A stretch of DNA of 64,000 bases, taken from Cyanobacteria bacterium OH_CBrB_359. Lineage in GTDB: Bacteria; Cyanobacteriota; Vampirovibrionia; Gastranaerophilales; Gastranaerophilaceae. The stretch is from positions 62,001 through 126,000 of the forward strand of contig JAEZET010000006.1 of the NCBI GenBank assembly GCA_023433065.1. The letters run 5' to 3'. A program made the position numbers and the translations under genes. A model generated the notes under the pieces. It was not told where the DNA came from and did no database searches. It saw only the letters and a program-made list of their open reading frames with translations. Positions 1-8,389 of the stretch are shown piece by piece (within the stretch, counting starts at the first letter, position 1; each line of letters begins with the position of its first letter).

Positions 1-386
1 ACCCTGTAGTCCAAAACTATGCTGTAATTTTTACTTGCAGCAACAGCTTTTGTAGCGTCCATAATATTTTTGTAGATTTCATCTTCTTTTTGTAATTTTA
101 GTTTTAAGACTGTATCTTCTTTTGCTTTATATTCTTTCTGGATTTTTTCTTCAAAGTTTTTCTTTTGGATTGGAGATTCAATAGCTTTAAATTGTTTATC
201 TTTATCAATAACGTATTGTTGAAGTTCTAAAACTTTATTATCTATTTCTTTGTAGGAAGTTTTTGCATAAATATATTCCGATTCAATTTTTTTGAAGTTT
301 GCATAGGCTATAGTATCGGCAAAAGCACCTAAACTTGATGCAAATACTAAGCAAAACACTAATATTATCAATTTAAAACTTTTCAT
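1..386 (-). CDS. Skp/OmpH-family periplasmic chaperone, C-terminus cut by window edge
   Basis: The frame opens at the ATG at 386 and runs off the left edge after about 128 residues, so the last part of the protein is missing. Residues 1-22 form a signal peptide (Lys-rich start, hydrophobic core, AFA|D cleavage site). The rest is charged, Lys/Glu-rich and helical, as in the long hairpin arms of Skp/OmpH chaperones, and ends in the family's typical K-N-Y-S-I-V-L-D strand. A GGAGG ribosome site lies 6-8 nt before the ATG. Family role: holding unfolded outer-membrane proteins in the periplasm, which implies a diderm cell. A second family member lies at 61640-62113. Family assignment is fairly sure; client range is not visible. 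Confidence 0.82.
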   Translation of the reverse strand, partial: MKSFKLIILVFCLVFASSLGAFADTIAYANFKKIESEYIYAKTSYKEIDNKVLELQQYVIDKDKQFKAIESPIQKKNFEEKIQKEYKAKEDTVLKLKLQKEDEIYKNIMDATKAVAASKNYSIVLDYR

Positions 387-410
387 TAATTTTCCTCCAA
401 ATCTTGTCTA

Positions 411-463
411 GTTAATTTTATCAGGTAAAGTCCATAAACACAAGTTTTTTTGATAAAATTAAC
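411..463. repeat. 13-bp inverted repeat in the skp/aroF divergent region
   Basis: GTTAATTTTATCA (411-423) and TGATAAAATTAAC (451-463) are perfect inverted copies separated by 27 nt, between two divergent genes. Each arm contains TGATAAAAT, which reads as an extended -10 element, so the repeat may simply be two divergent promoters. An operator is the alternative. Confidence 0.45.
415..443 (-). promoter_or_regulatory. Promoter of the left-edge skp gene
   Basis: On the minus strand TTGTGT (443-438), a 17-nt spacer and TAAAAT (420-415) form a sigma-70-type promoter. The -10 is extended by TGA. It points at the skp start 29 nt downstream, leaving room for the GGAGG ribosome site. Confidence 0.5.
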
Positions 464-466
464 CTG

Positions 467-496
467 TTGGAATATCTATGTCTATGTTAGTATAAT
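467..496 (+). promoter_or_regulatory. Promoter of aroF
   Basis: TTGGAA (467-472), an 18-nt spacer and a perfect TATAAT (491-496) lie 21 nt before the aroF start. The predicted leader is short and includes the AAGGAAG ribosome site. Confidence 0.55.
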
Positions 497-517
497 GATT
501 AAAAAGGAAGATGAAAA

Positions 518-1528
518 ATGCTTATAATAATGCGCCCCGGAGCGGAAAAAGAACAAGTTGAAAAGGTCGTTGGCTTTATTAAACGTAAAGGATTTGACGC
601 ACATATCTCGGAAGGTGAAGTCCACACAGTTATAGGTGCTGTCGGAGGTAAAATTATTGACCCCAGAGACATTGAACTTTTAGAAGGTGTTAAAGAGGTT
701 ATAAGAATAACATCAAGCTACAAGCTTGTAAGCAGGGTATTTCAAAAAAACGACACAATAATTGAAGTCAATGGCACTAAATTCGGCGGTGAATATGCAG
801 GAATAATTGCCGGACCGTGTAGTGTTGAAAGCTATGTTCAGATGGATGCCGCCGCAAAAAAATTGAAAAGTTACGGCATAAATATTTTAAGAGGCGGCGC
901 TTTTAAACCCAGAACATCCCCTTATGCCTTTCAGGGACTGGGGGAAGATGGGCTCAAAATTTTAAGAGATGTAGCTGACAAATATAATTTAGCAATAACA
1001 TCAGAAGTTATGGAAATATCGCAAATCCCACTATTCCTTGAATACGTGGATATACTCCAGGTCGGCGCAAGAAATATGCAAAATTTTAACCTTTTGAGAG
1101 AACTTGGGAATGTAAATAAACCCGTAATTGTTAAAAGAGGAATGAGCGCAACCATAGAAGAATGGCTAATGGCTGCAGAATACGTAATGTCTGGTGGAAA
1201 TAGAGAAGTAATCCTTTGTGAAAGGGGAATAAGAACATTTGAAAGAGCGACAAGAAATACTCTTGATATTTCAGCTATTCCCGTTGTCAAAAAAATAAGC
1301 CACCTTCCAGTAATCATAGACCCGAGCCATGGAACAGGACTAAGAGATAAAGTTTCACCTATGTCTAAAGCTTCTGTAGCAGCAGGCTGCGACGGACTTA
1401 TAATAGAAGTGCATGATGACCCTGAAAACGCTCTTTGTGACGGAGCACAGTCTTTGAGACCTGAAGAATTCAACGTACTTTTTGAAGAAGTTAAACAAAT
1501 TGCACAAGTTGTTAAAAAAATATTGTAA
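518..1528 (+). CDS. aroF: 3-deoxy-7-phosphoheptulonate (DAHP) synthase, AroF type with N-terminal regulatory domain
   Basis: This enzyme condenses phosphoenolpyruvate and erythrose 4-phosphate, the first step of the shikimate pathway. Residues 1-70 form the small ferredoxin-like N-terminal domain that gives feedback control in this subclass. The barrel domain follows. Visible motifs are GPCSVES (99-105, metal Cys101), GGAFKPRTSPY (126-136), VKRG (205-208) and IDPSHGTG (267-274, metal His271). Glu297 and Asp308 are candidates for the remaining metal ligands. The 336-aa length is normal for the class. The ATG at 518 has AAGGAAG 7 nt upstream; the ATG at 511 is out of frame. No other shikimate gene is adjacent. 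The call is firm. Confidence 0.96.
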   Translation: MLIIMRPGAEKEQVEKVVGFIKRKGFDAHISEGEVHTVIGAVGGKIIDPRDIELLEGVKEVIRITSSYKLVSRVFQKNDTIIEVNGTKFGGEYAGIIAGPCSVESYVQMDAAAKKLKSYGINILRGGAFKPRTSPYAFQGLGEDGLKILRDVADKYNLAITSEVMEISQIPLFLEYVDILQVGARNMQNFNLLRELGNVNKPVIVKRGMSATIEEWLMAAEYVMSGGNREVILCERGIRTFERATRNTLDISAIPVVKKISHLPVIIDPSHGTGLRDKVSPMSKASVAAGCDGLIIEVHDDPENALCDGAQSLRPEEFNVLFEEVKQIAQVVKKIL

Positions 1529-1542
1529 AAAAATTATTAAAT

Positions 1543-1570
1543 AAAAAAGCTGCCACTTTCGCGGCAGCTT
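1543..1570 (-). terminator. Rho-independent terminator of hup, probably shared with aroF
   Basis: AAGCTGCC (1547-1554) pairs perfectly with GGCAGCTT (1563-1570) around an 8-nt loop. On the minus strand the stem is followed by a run of Us (TTTTTTATTT), so it terminates the HU gene 16 nt downstream of its stop. The plus-strand U tract is weaker. Confidence 0.85.
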
Positions 1571-1585
1571 ATATAATTGTAATTA

Positions 1586-1879
1586 CTATTTTTTAGCGTA
1601 TTCTTTAGAATTTACAATGTCTTTGAATTTTTTACCTGCTGAGAATACAGGAGCTGTTTTAGCAGCAATTTTGATTGGTTTTCCTGTTTGAGGATTGCGT
1701 CCTGTTCTAGCAGCTCTTTTTCTTGATTCAAATGTTCCAAATCCAACTAAAGTTACTTTTTTGCCTTTTGCAACTGTTTTCTGAACTGTATCCATAAAAC
1801 TATTTATGATTTCAGCAGCTTCTTTTTGTGTAACTTTAGCTTTTTTTGACACCTCTTGTACTAATTCTTCTTTGTTCAT
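1586..1879 (-). CDS. hup: HU-family nucleoid DNA-binding protein
   Basis: A 97-aa histone-like protein that bends and compacts DNA as a dimer. It starts NKEELVQEVSKKA, the usual helical dimer domain. The beta-arm segment G-F-G-T-F-E-x-R-x-R-A-A-R-x-G-R-N-P-x-T-G (about 47-67) is the DNA-intercalating arm with its conserved Pro. The C-terminus (NSKEYAKK) is slightly longer than in E. coli HU. A GAAAGGGG element lies about 10 nt before the start. The gene stands alone between converging aroF and upstream lysS, with its own promoter and terminator. HU and IHF cannot be fully separated by eye, but it resembles HU. Confidence 0.95.
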   Translation of the reverse strand: MNKEELVQEVSKKAKVTQKEAAEIINSFMDTVQKTVAKGKKVTLVGFGTFESRKRAARTGRNPQTGKPIKIAAKTAPVFSAGKKFKDIVNSKEYAKK

Positions 1880-1914
1880 AGTAATAAACCCCTTTCATCA
1901 AATGTACAATTATT

Positions 1915-1942
1915 ATTATATTGAATTTTCAAAAATACGCAA
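1915..1942 (-). promoter_or_regulatory. Promoter of hup
   Basis: Minus-strand TTGCGT (1942-1937), a 16-nt spacer and TATAAT (1920-1915) lie 35 nt before the HU start. The -10 is perfect, the -35 moderate. Confidence 0.5.
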
Positions 1943-1977
1943 GAGTTTTTTATATCAAATGTAGACTTATTGCTATA

Positions 1978-3459
1978 TTATTTATGTTTCATTGTCGGAA
2001 ATGCAATTACATCACGTATTGTAGGAGAGTCAGTAAGCAGCATTACAATCCTGTCAATACCTACACCCAGTCCGCCCGCAGGAGGCATTGCATATTCCAA
2101 AGCACTTATAAAATCTTCATCAATGTCCTGAGCTTCTTCGTCTCCCATGGCTTTTGCCTTTGCTTGAGTTTCAAATCTGTTTCTTTGGTCAATAGGGTCA
2201 GTTAACTCAGAAAATGCGTTACAAACTTCCCAGCCGTTTATCCTTGACTCAAAACGTTCTGTCAGGCGAGGATTATCTCGATGGACTTTGGCCAAAGGCG
2301 ATATATCTCTTGGATAATCAATAATATGTATCGGCTGAATCAAGTGCGGTTCAACTTTCTCTTCAAAAATCTTATCTAAAATTTTACCCCAGTTATCACC
2401 TTCTTCAACTTCAATACCAAGTTCTTTCGCCTTTTCTGCAGTTTCATCTGCTGTATAATAATCATTAAAGTCAATCCCTGTATACTCTTTAATTGCACCG
2501 AGCATGGTCTTCCTGTCCCAAGGTGGGGTAAGATCCAGTTCTTTATCACCAAATTTTATCTTCATAGTGCCTAAAACATCTTGAGCAATGGAAGATACCA
2601 TATTTTCAACAAGCGCCATCATTTCGTTATAATCAACATAAGCCTGATAAAGCTCAAGCATCGTGAATTCAGGATTGTGTCTGGGTGAAAGGCCTTCATT
2701 TCTGAAATTTCTGTTGATTTCAAAAATCTTTTCGCTTAATCCGCCCACTAAAAGTCTTTTTAAATGCAATTCGGGTGCTATTCTTAAATACATTTCCAAA
2801 TCAAGAGCATTATGGTGAGTAACAAAAGGTTTCGCAGAAGCCCCCCCTGACAATGTCTGAAGCATGGGGGTTTCAACTTCCAAAAATCCTAAGTTACAAA
2901 GATATTCTCTGACTTTTTGTATTATGAGACTTCTTTTTCTGAATGTATCTCTTACGTTTTCGTTCATAATCAAATCAACATAACGCTGACGATATCTGGT
3001 TTCGACGTCGGTTAATCCGTGGAATTTTTCGGGTAGAGGTCTCAATGATTTTGATAAGAGCTTAAAATCTCTTACTTTTATGCTCAATTCTCCCCTGGGG
3101 GTTCTTCTTACGGTACCGTAAAAACCTGCAATATCACCAATATCCATCAGTTTTAGAATTTTCATTTTTTCTTCATCAAGATTTTCTTTATGGCAGAATA
3201 TCTGGATTTTCCCGCTATCATCCATCAAATCAATAAACATGCCTGAATTTCTCATCGCCATGATTCTTCCTGCAACTGCATAATAATCATTTGTTTCCTG
3301 AGAGCTCTCTAAATTCGCATATTTTTCCTGCAATACTTTTGCGCTTATGTTCTTGTCAAATGAATAAGGATAAGGATTAATTCCTTTATCTGCTAAATCG
3401 GCCAGTTTTTGAATCCTTGTAGCCCTTATATTGTCCTGCGATGAATTAACTTCTTGCAT
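1978..3459 (-). CDS. lysS: Lysyl-tRNA synthetase, class II
   Basis: Charges tRNA-Lys with lysine. The N-terminal OB-fold that binds the anticodon spans about residues 60-140. The class II catalytic core follows, with motif 2 around FEINRNFRNEGLSPRHNPEF (246-265) and motif 3 in GGLGVGIDRIVML (462-474). The C-terminus RDVIAFP is typical. I start the gene at the second in-frame ATG (3459) because GGAGG lies 4 nt upstream of it; the earlier ATG at 3480 has no usable ribosome site. This gives 493 aa, normal for LysS. Transcribed leftward from its own promoter. Confidence 0.96.
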   Translation of the reverse strand: MQEVNSSQDNIRATRIQKLADLADKGINPYPYSFDKNISAKVLQEKYANLESSQETNDYYAVAGRIMAMRNSGMFIDLMDDSGKIQIFCHKENLDEEKMKILKLMDIGDIAGFYGTVRRTPRGELSIKVRDFKLLSKSLRPLPEKFHGLTDVETRYRQRYVDLIMNENVRDTFRKRSLIIQKVREYLCNLGFLEVETPMLQTLSGGASAKPFVTHHNALDLEMYLRIAPELHLKRLLVGGLSEKIFEINRNFRNEGLSPRHNPEFTMLELYQAYVDYNEMMALVENMVSSIAQDVLGTMKIKFGDKELDLTPPWDRKTMLGAIKEYTGIDFNDYYTADETAEKAKELGIEVEEGDNWGKILDKIFEEKVEPHLIQPIHIIDYPRDISPLAKVHRDNPRLTERFESRINGWEVCNAFSELTDPIDQRNRFETQAKAKAMGDEEAQDIDEDFISALEYAMPPAGGLGVGIDRIVMLLTDSPTIRDVIAFPTMKHK

Positions 3460-3490
3460 TTTACCTCCAAAAATTTCCATTCCTGATAAA

Positions 3491-3519
3491 ATTTTATCAT
3501 CAAAATAGATTATTGTTAA
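3491..3519 (-). promoter_or_regulatory. Promoter of lysS, with palindrome at the -10
   Basis: Minus-strand TTAACA (3519-3514), a 17-nt spacer and TAAAAT (3496-3491) carry an upstream TGA, making an extended -10. The -10 lies inside a perfect 16-bp palindrome TGATAAAATTTTATCA (3484-3499), so the plus strand carries the same extended -10 core. Confidence 0.55.
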
Positions 3520-3576
3520 AAATTTTTAATTGTTATCCTGATTTTAAAATGACTACTGTATTTATTAAAAACAATA

Positions 3577-3593
3577 TGACATAATTATTTTTA
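3577..3593 (+). promoter_or_regulatory. Extended -10 promoter giving a leaderless transcript
   Basis: TGA-CATAAT (3577-3585) is followed by 7 nt and then the ATG at 3593. The expected transcription start falls on or next to the start codon, and no ribosome site is present. The -35 region (TGTATT, 3557-3562) is poor. Confidence 0.5.
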
Positions 3594-4501
3594 TGAAAGA
3601 AAAAGATTCAATATTAATCCCTGAAACTCTTGCCATAAAAGCACCTGATAAGAAGCTGTTAGAGCTTGTCAATAACAAAAAATTTAATGATAAGATCTTA
3701 TACGAAAAAAATTCTGCTTTTCATAATATAAAAGTAGTCGAAAATGAAGTTGGAAGATTTTTGCACTATAAAGATACTTATCAGGCAGGATTTATTGATA
3801 CCGCTTTCTATAAGGGAAATCTGCCTTATATAAACTATTTTTTAATCCCTTATCTTATTAATCCTGAAATTAAAAAAATTCTTATTATCGGGCTGGGCAC
3901 GGGTAAATTAGTCAGTGATTTTAATAAGCTTTTTAAAACCTTAAAAAAAATTGACGTAGTAGATATTGAAGAAAATTCTCTTGAAATCGCCAAAAACTAT
4001 TTCGGATTCGTTGAACCTGAAAATTTCAGATTTTACCTTCAGGACGGAATTGTTTTTTTAAAGCAAAATAAATCAAAATATGACCTTATCATAACCGACG
4101 TTGCAAATAATGACGGAATTGACGGCAGATTCTTAACTGCTGAATATTTAAAAGAAATTAAAAAATCATTGAAAAAAAACGGGATTTTTGTCTCGAATTT
4201 ATGTTCGAGCGCAGAATTTGACAACCCCGGGAATAAATTTTTACCGTCAATTTTAAAAAAATATTTAAGTGTATTTAAAAATGTTAACTTATACAAAGGT
4301 AATTACTCTGATAAAGTATATTACAAGTCATTCTTCGATATTGAAGAAAGAGTCATTGATATAACGAATCTTATAATAATCTCATCCGATAAATATAATG
4401 CATCAGCAATAAAAATATCTGTTAATAAAAATCAAATACTGGCATTTAATGAGCTGAGAATTGATATTGAAAATTATATAAACGATATTCATATACTTTA
4501 A
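3593..4501 (+). CDS. Spermidine-synthase-like (SpeE-fold) methyltransferase-family protein
   Basis: A Rossmann-fold AdoMet/dcAdoMet-binding protein of the spermidine synthase superfamily. ILIIGLGTG (96-104) is the glycine-rich loop, VVDIEE (122-127) holds the acidic residue that binds the ribose, LQDG (149-152) the adenine-contact Asp, and LIITDVANNDG (165-175) is in the position of the catalytic D-x-x-D segment. That last segment departs from the DSSDP form of true spermidine synthases, so the substrate is uncertain. The 302-aa length fits. The gene stands alone with no polyamine genes nearby and no Shine-Dalgarno; it appears leaderless. Fold assignment is good, function open. Confidence 0.75.
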   Translation: MKEKDSILIPETLAIKAPDKKLLELVNNKKFNDKILYEKNSAFHNIKVVENEVGRFLHYKDTYQAGFIDTAFYKGNLPYINYFLIPYLINPEIKKILIIGLGTGKLVSDFNKLFKTLKKIDVVDIEENSLEIAKNYFGFVEPENFRFYLQDGIVFLKQNKSKYDLIITDVANNDGIDGRFLTAEYLKEIKKSLKKNGIFVSNLCSSAEFDNPGNKFLPSILKKYLSVFKNVNLYKGNYSDKVYYKSFFDIEERVIDITNLIIISSDKYNASAIKISVNKNQILAFNELRIDIENYINDIHIL

Positions 4502-4658
4502 GCAAAGATTTTACTTGTGCTAATCGCCAAATATAATATATAATTTGCATAATCGGAATGTATTTAATAATTGGTGTGTGAAATTTAAATTAATTATATG
4601 ATTTAAAAGTACGTCATTTATTATTTAATATAAATGATAATGCTGTAAAGGAGTAACG

Positions 4659-5426
4659 ATGGATATAGCTGCGATAATCGGGTCAATAATGGGAGTGGCA
4701 TTCATTCTTGTAGGTCAGGCTATGGAAGGCGGAAATATAGGCCAGTTACTTCAGATAACAGCTGCTTTTATTGTTTTGGGGGGTTCGGCGGGAGCAGTTG
4801 TAATGAGTTTCCCTGTGAACGTAATGGCCACTGCAATAGCACTTTTAAAAGACGTTTTCGGATCCTGTGAAGTTAATTTCGACGAACTGATTGCAGAAAT
4901 AATAAAATTTGCCCAAAAGGCAAGAAAAGAAGGTATTATCTCTCTTGAAAAAGAAATAAAATCAGCATCAGACCCTCTTCTTATAACAGGGATGGAGGCC
5001 GTAAGCGACGGCATAGACCCTGTTCTGGTAAGAGAAATGATGGAAAACCAAATAGCACAGTTTGAAGCAAAAATCGCAGGCGGTGCAAAATTTTGGGAAT
5101 CTTTCGGCGGATATACTCCGACTTTAGGGATTGTAGGAGCGGTTCTCGGTCTGATTCAGGTAATGCAAAACCTTAACGACCCTTCTAAACTTGGGGCAGG
5201 TATTGCTGTTGCCTTTGTTGCAACAATATATGGTCTTATTGCCGCAAACCTTTTCTTTATCCCATTTTCTTCAAGAATTAAATTTAAATATCAAAAAATA
5301 TTCATTAAAAAAGAGATGATAGTAGAAGGTGTTCTTGCCATACAATCAGGTGAAAGCCCCACATTAATTGAACGTAAATTAAAATCATTTTTGATAGATG
5401 TTAAGACAACAAGCGAAGAAAGCTAA
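4659..5426 (+). CDS. motA: Flagellar motor stator protein MotA
   Basis: Proton-channel subunit of the flagellar stator, in the inner membrane. Four hydrophobic segments are visible (about 4-20, 30-50, 148-170, 180-203), with a long cytoplasmic loop between the second and third that contacts the rotor. Pro154 (in YTPTLGIVG) and Pro202 match the two conserved prolines next to the ion path. 255 aa, standard length. AAAGGAG lies 5 nt before the ATG. The stop overlaps the start of motB in TAATG, so the two are translationally coupled. No other flagellar structural gene is in the window. Confidence 0.93.
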   Translation: MDIAAIIGSIMGVAFILVGQAMEGGNIGQLLQITAAFIVLGGSAGAVVMSFPVNVMATAIALLKDVFGSCEVNFDELIAEIIKFAQKARKEGIISLEKEIKSASDPLLITGMEAVSDGIDPVLVREMMENQIAQFEAKIAGGAKFWESFGGYTPTLGIVGAVLGLIQVMQNLNDPSKLGAGIAVAFVATIYGLIAANLFFIPFSSRIKFKYQKIFIKKEMIVEGVLAIQSGESPTLIERKLKSFLIDVKTTSEES

Positions 5427-6373
5427 TGGCAAAAAAACAAAAACATGAAGAACATGAAAACCTTGAGAGATGGCTTGTATCATATGCTGACTTTATGACT
5501 TTGCTGTTTGCTACTTTTGTAGTTCTATATGCACTAGCACAAACCAATGTTACACAGTTTACATCACTTGGCGAGTCTTTAAAATCAGCTTTTACTTCCT
5601 CTGTATTTGATGGCAAAGAAGGCGTTATGGATAAAGACGGCAGTAAAGTCGTAGGCGAAGCCCAGACAGAAAGCATGATCAGCGCCCTTTTAATGGAATA
5701 TTTGAGTCCTAAATATGAAGAAGAATCTTTCCAGCAAATCCAAAATGAAATTAAAACACTTGTTAAAGATAAAGACCTTGATAATGTTGACGTAAAAGTA
5801 ACAGAAAGAGGTCTTACAATAAGCCTGATTGATAAAGGACTTCTCTTTAAGCCCGGTTCGGCTGAACTTTATCCTGAAGCCAAAATTAAGCTTGATAAAA
5901 TCGGCGGAATTATCGGAAGAAAATTTATTTTACACTTAATAAGAGTTGAAGGAAATACCGACAACCTCCCGTTTTCAAATGCACAATATCCTTCCAACTG
6001 GGAACTTTCATCTGCAAGAGCCTGTTCCATAGTCAGGTATTTGATAAAAAGATTTCAATTTATGCCTGAGCTATTTACCCCTGTAGGTTTTTCTGACACC
6101 AGACCCGTCGCGCCCAATGATACTAATGAGAACAGAAGCAAAAATAGGCGTGTTGATATCGTTATATTGAGAAATTCATATAAAAAAGGTGAGGATGCCA
6201 GAGATTCCTTAATTAAACTCGATAGAAAAGCTCAGGAAGAATTAAAACAAAAACAAACAGAAACCATAAACAGCATATTAGGATTGAGTGACGCTGCAAA
6301 AGAGCTCACCGAAAGCACCCCTGCCAGCCAGGAAAAACTTATCATAATTGATAACAAGAAAAAACATTACTAA
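5426..6373 (+). CDS. motB: Flagellar motor stator protein MotB
   Basis: Peptidoglycan-anchored partner of MotA. One transmembrane helix (about 17-40) contains the essential proton-carrying Asp22 in SYADFMTLLFA. A linker follows, then an OmpA/MotB peptidoglycan-binding domain (about 120-250) with EGNTDNLPF, ELSSARA and NRRVDIVI. A charged tail of about 60 residues continues beyond the OmpA domain, longer than in many MotB proteins. Start overlaps the motA stop by one base. Confidence 0.93.
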   Translation: MAKKQKHEEHENLERWLVSYADFMTLLFATFVVLYALAQTNVTQFTSLGESLKSAFTSSVFDGKEGVMDKDGSKVVGEAQTESMISALLMEYLSPKYEEESFQQIQNEIKTLVKDKDLDNVDVKVTERGLTISLIDKGLLFKPGSAELYPEAKIKLDKIGGIIGRKFILHLIRVEGNTDNLPFSNAQYPSNWELSSARACSIVRYLIKRFQFMPELFTPVGFSDTRPVAPNDTNENRSKNRRVDIVILRNSYKKGEDARDSLIKLDRKAQEELKQKQTETINSILGLSDAAKELTESTPASQEKLIIIDNKKKHY

Positions 6374-6435
6374 TATTGTTTAAAACTTAGACTGTTTATA
6401 TTAGAATTGATTTTATACTTCAAAGGGTATTAAAT

Positions 6436-7761
6436 ATGACAAATAAGCCAATAATAGCAGTTGTCGGGCGGCCTAACGTAGGGAAATCAACATTTGTAAA
6501 CAGACTTGTAGGCGCAAGACAATCCATCGTAGATGATACGGCAGGTGTCACAAGAGACAGGATTTATTTTGATGTCGAGTGGCAGGACAAAGAATTTACA
6601 GTAATAGATACAGGCGGAATAATCCCCGGCGATGAAGATGAAATTATGCTCAATATTTTCACTCAGGCAAAAGTCGCCTGTGAAGAAGCCGATAGCATAA
6701 TATTTCTCGTTGACGGAAAAGAGGGTATAAATCCGATTGATTATGACATTGCCAATATTTTGAGAAAAAGCGGAAAAAAGATTTATCTTACGGTCAACAA
6801 AATTGATTCCCCTGAAAAAATGCCCATGGTTGCTGACTTCTATTCTCTTTCATTAGGAGAACCCATGGCAATATCAGCTCTTCATGGTTCAGGCTCTGTC
6901 GGTGACCTTTTAGATGAAATTACAAAAGATATTACCGTTGAAAAAGAAGAACCAAAGTCAGATATAATAAGAATTGCAATAGTGGGTAAGCCAAATGCGG
7001 GTAAATCATCTATTGTAAATGCTCTTTTAAATAAAGAAAGAGTAATAGTTTCAGAAGTCTCAGGCACAACCAGAGACAGTATAAATTCTAAAGTTAAATA
7101 TGAAAATGAAGAATTTATACTTATAGATACTGCAGGAATAAGGAAAAAAGCAAAGGTTGACTGGGGTGTAGAAAAATTTGCCGTAGATAGAGCTATAAGA
7201 GCAATCAAAGATTGTGACATAGCCGTTTTAGTGGTTGATGCGACAGACGGTATTACCGATCAGGATAAAAAAATATCACAAATTATTACCGAATCAGGCA
7301 AAGGTATGATTCTCGCAGTTAACAAGTGGGACTTAGTCGAAAATAAGCAATCAAATGCTACAAATAAATTTGAAAAAGAAATAGAAAAAGAAGCTCCGTT
7401 TTTAAACTATGTTCCAAAAATATTTATAAGCGCAAAGACAAAACAAAGACTTGTAAATATTTATAAAAAATCTAAAGAAGTTTATGAATATTGCCAAAAA
7501 AGAGTTTCTACAAGTATACTTAATAAAGTTATTGCAGATGCTATAGCTATGAACCCTCCATCATCCGTAAGGGGCAAAAGACTCAAAGTATTATATACAA
7601 CCCAGATTAAAACGGCGCCGCCCACTTTTGTTTTGTTTATAAATGACGAGAAGCTGTTAAAAGACCACTACAAAAGATATATTGAAAATAAACTAAGAGA
7701 AGCATTCGGATTTATCGGAACACCTATCAGAATAAGTGCAAGAGAAAGACAGGAGAAATAA
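6436..7761 (+). CDS. der: Ribosome-assembly GTPase Der (EngA)
   Basis: Double-GTPase needed for maturation of the 50S subunit. First G domain: GRPNVGKS (11-18), DTGG (58-61), NKID (121-124). Second G domain: GKPNAGKS (184-191), DTAG (231-234), NKWD (296-299). The C-terminal KH-like domain spans about 355-441. 441 aa, standard. AAAGGG lies 9 nt before the ATG. The next gene, plsY, begins 2 nt after the stop, a common der-plsY pairing in bacteria. Confidence 0.97.
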   Translation: MTNKPIIAVVGRPNVGKSTFVNRLVGARQSIVDDTAGVTRDRIYFDVEWQDKEFTVIDTGGIIPGDEDEIMLNIFTQAKVACEEADSIIFLVDGKEGINPIDYDIANILRKSGKKIYLTVNKIDSPEKMPMVADFYSLSLGEPMAISALHGSGSVGDLLDEITKDITVEKEEPKSDIIRIAIVGKPNAGKSSIVNALLNKERVIVSEVSGTTRDSINSKVKYENEEFILIDTAGIRKKAKVDWGVEKFAVDRAIRAIKDCDIAVLVVDATDGITDQDKKISQIITESGKGMILAVNKWDLVENKQSNATNKFEKEIEKEAPFLNYVPKIFISAKTKQRLVNIYKKSKEVYEYCQKRVSTSILNKVIADAIAMNPPSSVRGKRLKVLYTTQIKTAPPTFVLFINDEKLLKDHYKRYIENKLREAFGFIGTPIRISARERQEK

Positions 7762-7763
7762 TT

Positions 7764-8387
7764 ATGCAGGGAGTTAATTATAATGATTTACTGGAGCTTT
7801 TAAAAATAGCCTTAATTGCATATTTAATAGGTTCAATCCCGACAGGATATATTGTTGTAAAACTCTTTAAAGGACAAGACATAAGAGAAGTAGGCTCAGG
7901 CTCAACCGGTGCTACAAATGTCAAAAGGGTTATGGGAAAATACTGGTTTTTTGCAGTTATGCTTTTAGATGCTTTTAAGGGATTTGCACCTGTTTTTATT
8001 ACAAAAAATGTATCCTATGCTTACATAGACTGGGGTTTAGCACCTGTAATTGCGGCTCTTTTTGTTTTAATAGGGCACAGCAAGCCAATATTCCTTGGTT
8101 TTAAAGGCGGAAAATCAGTTGCTTCGGGGGTCGGAACAATTTTTGCACTTAACTGGCAGATTGGGGCAATTATTGCTGCCATCTGGGGCATTATTACTTA
8201 TTTAAGCAAGTATGTTTCTCTGGGTTCTATAATTGCACTCGGATTGTCGCCTGTTTTAATGATTTTGTTCAATCAACCTGTTTTCTATACAGCATATTGT
8301 GCTATAAGTGCAGCATATGTTATTTATTTGCATAGAGAAAATATTATAAGGTTGTTGGAAGGAAAGGAAAATAAAGTCAGAGACTAA
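7764..8387 (+). CDS. plsY: Glycerol-3-phosphate acyltransferase PlsY
   Basis: Membrane enzyme that acylates glycerol 3-phosphate using acyl-phosphate, the first step of phospholipid synthesis. The signature GSGSTGATNVKR (about residues 43-54) and GHSKPIFLGFKGGKS (about 104-118) are the conserved catalytic and substrate loops. About five hydrophobic helices. 207 aa is normal. Lies 2 nt after der and 2 nt before the malic enzyme gene, so the three are one transcription unit. The acyl-phosphate supplier PlsX is not in the window. Confidence 0.95.
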   Translation: MQGVNYNDLLELLKIALIAYLIGSIPTGYIVVKLFKGQDIREVGSGSTGATNVKRVMGKYWFFAVMLLDAFKGFAPVFITKNVSYAYIDWGLAPVIAALFVLIGHSKPIFLGFKGGKSVASGVGTIFALNWQIGAIIAAIWGIITYLSKYVSLGSIIALGLSPVLMILFNQPVFYTAYCAISAAYVIYLHRENIIRLLEGKENKVRD

Positions 8388-8389
8388 TT

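Noticed and set aside
931..1473. 180-codon open frame antisense to aroF
   Set aside because: Mirror frame of a well-supported enzyme gene; no ribosome site and a composition typical of antisense frames.
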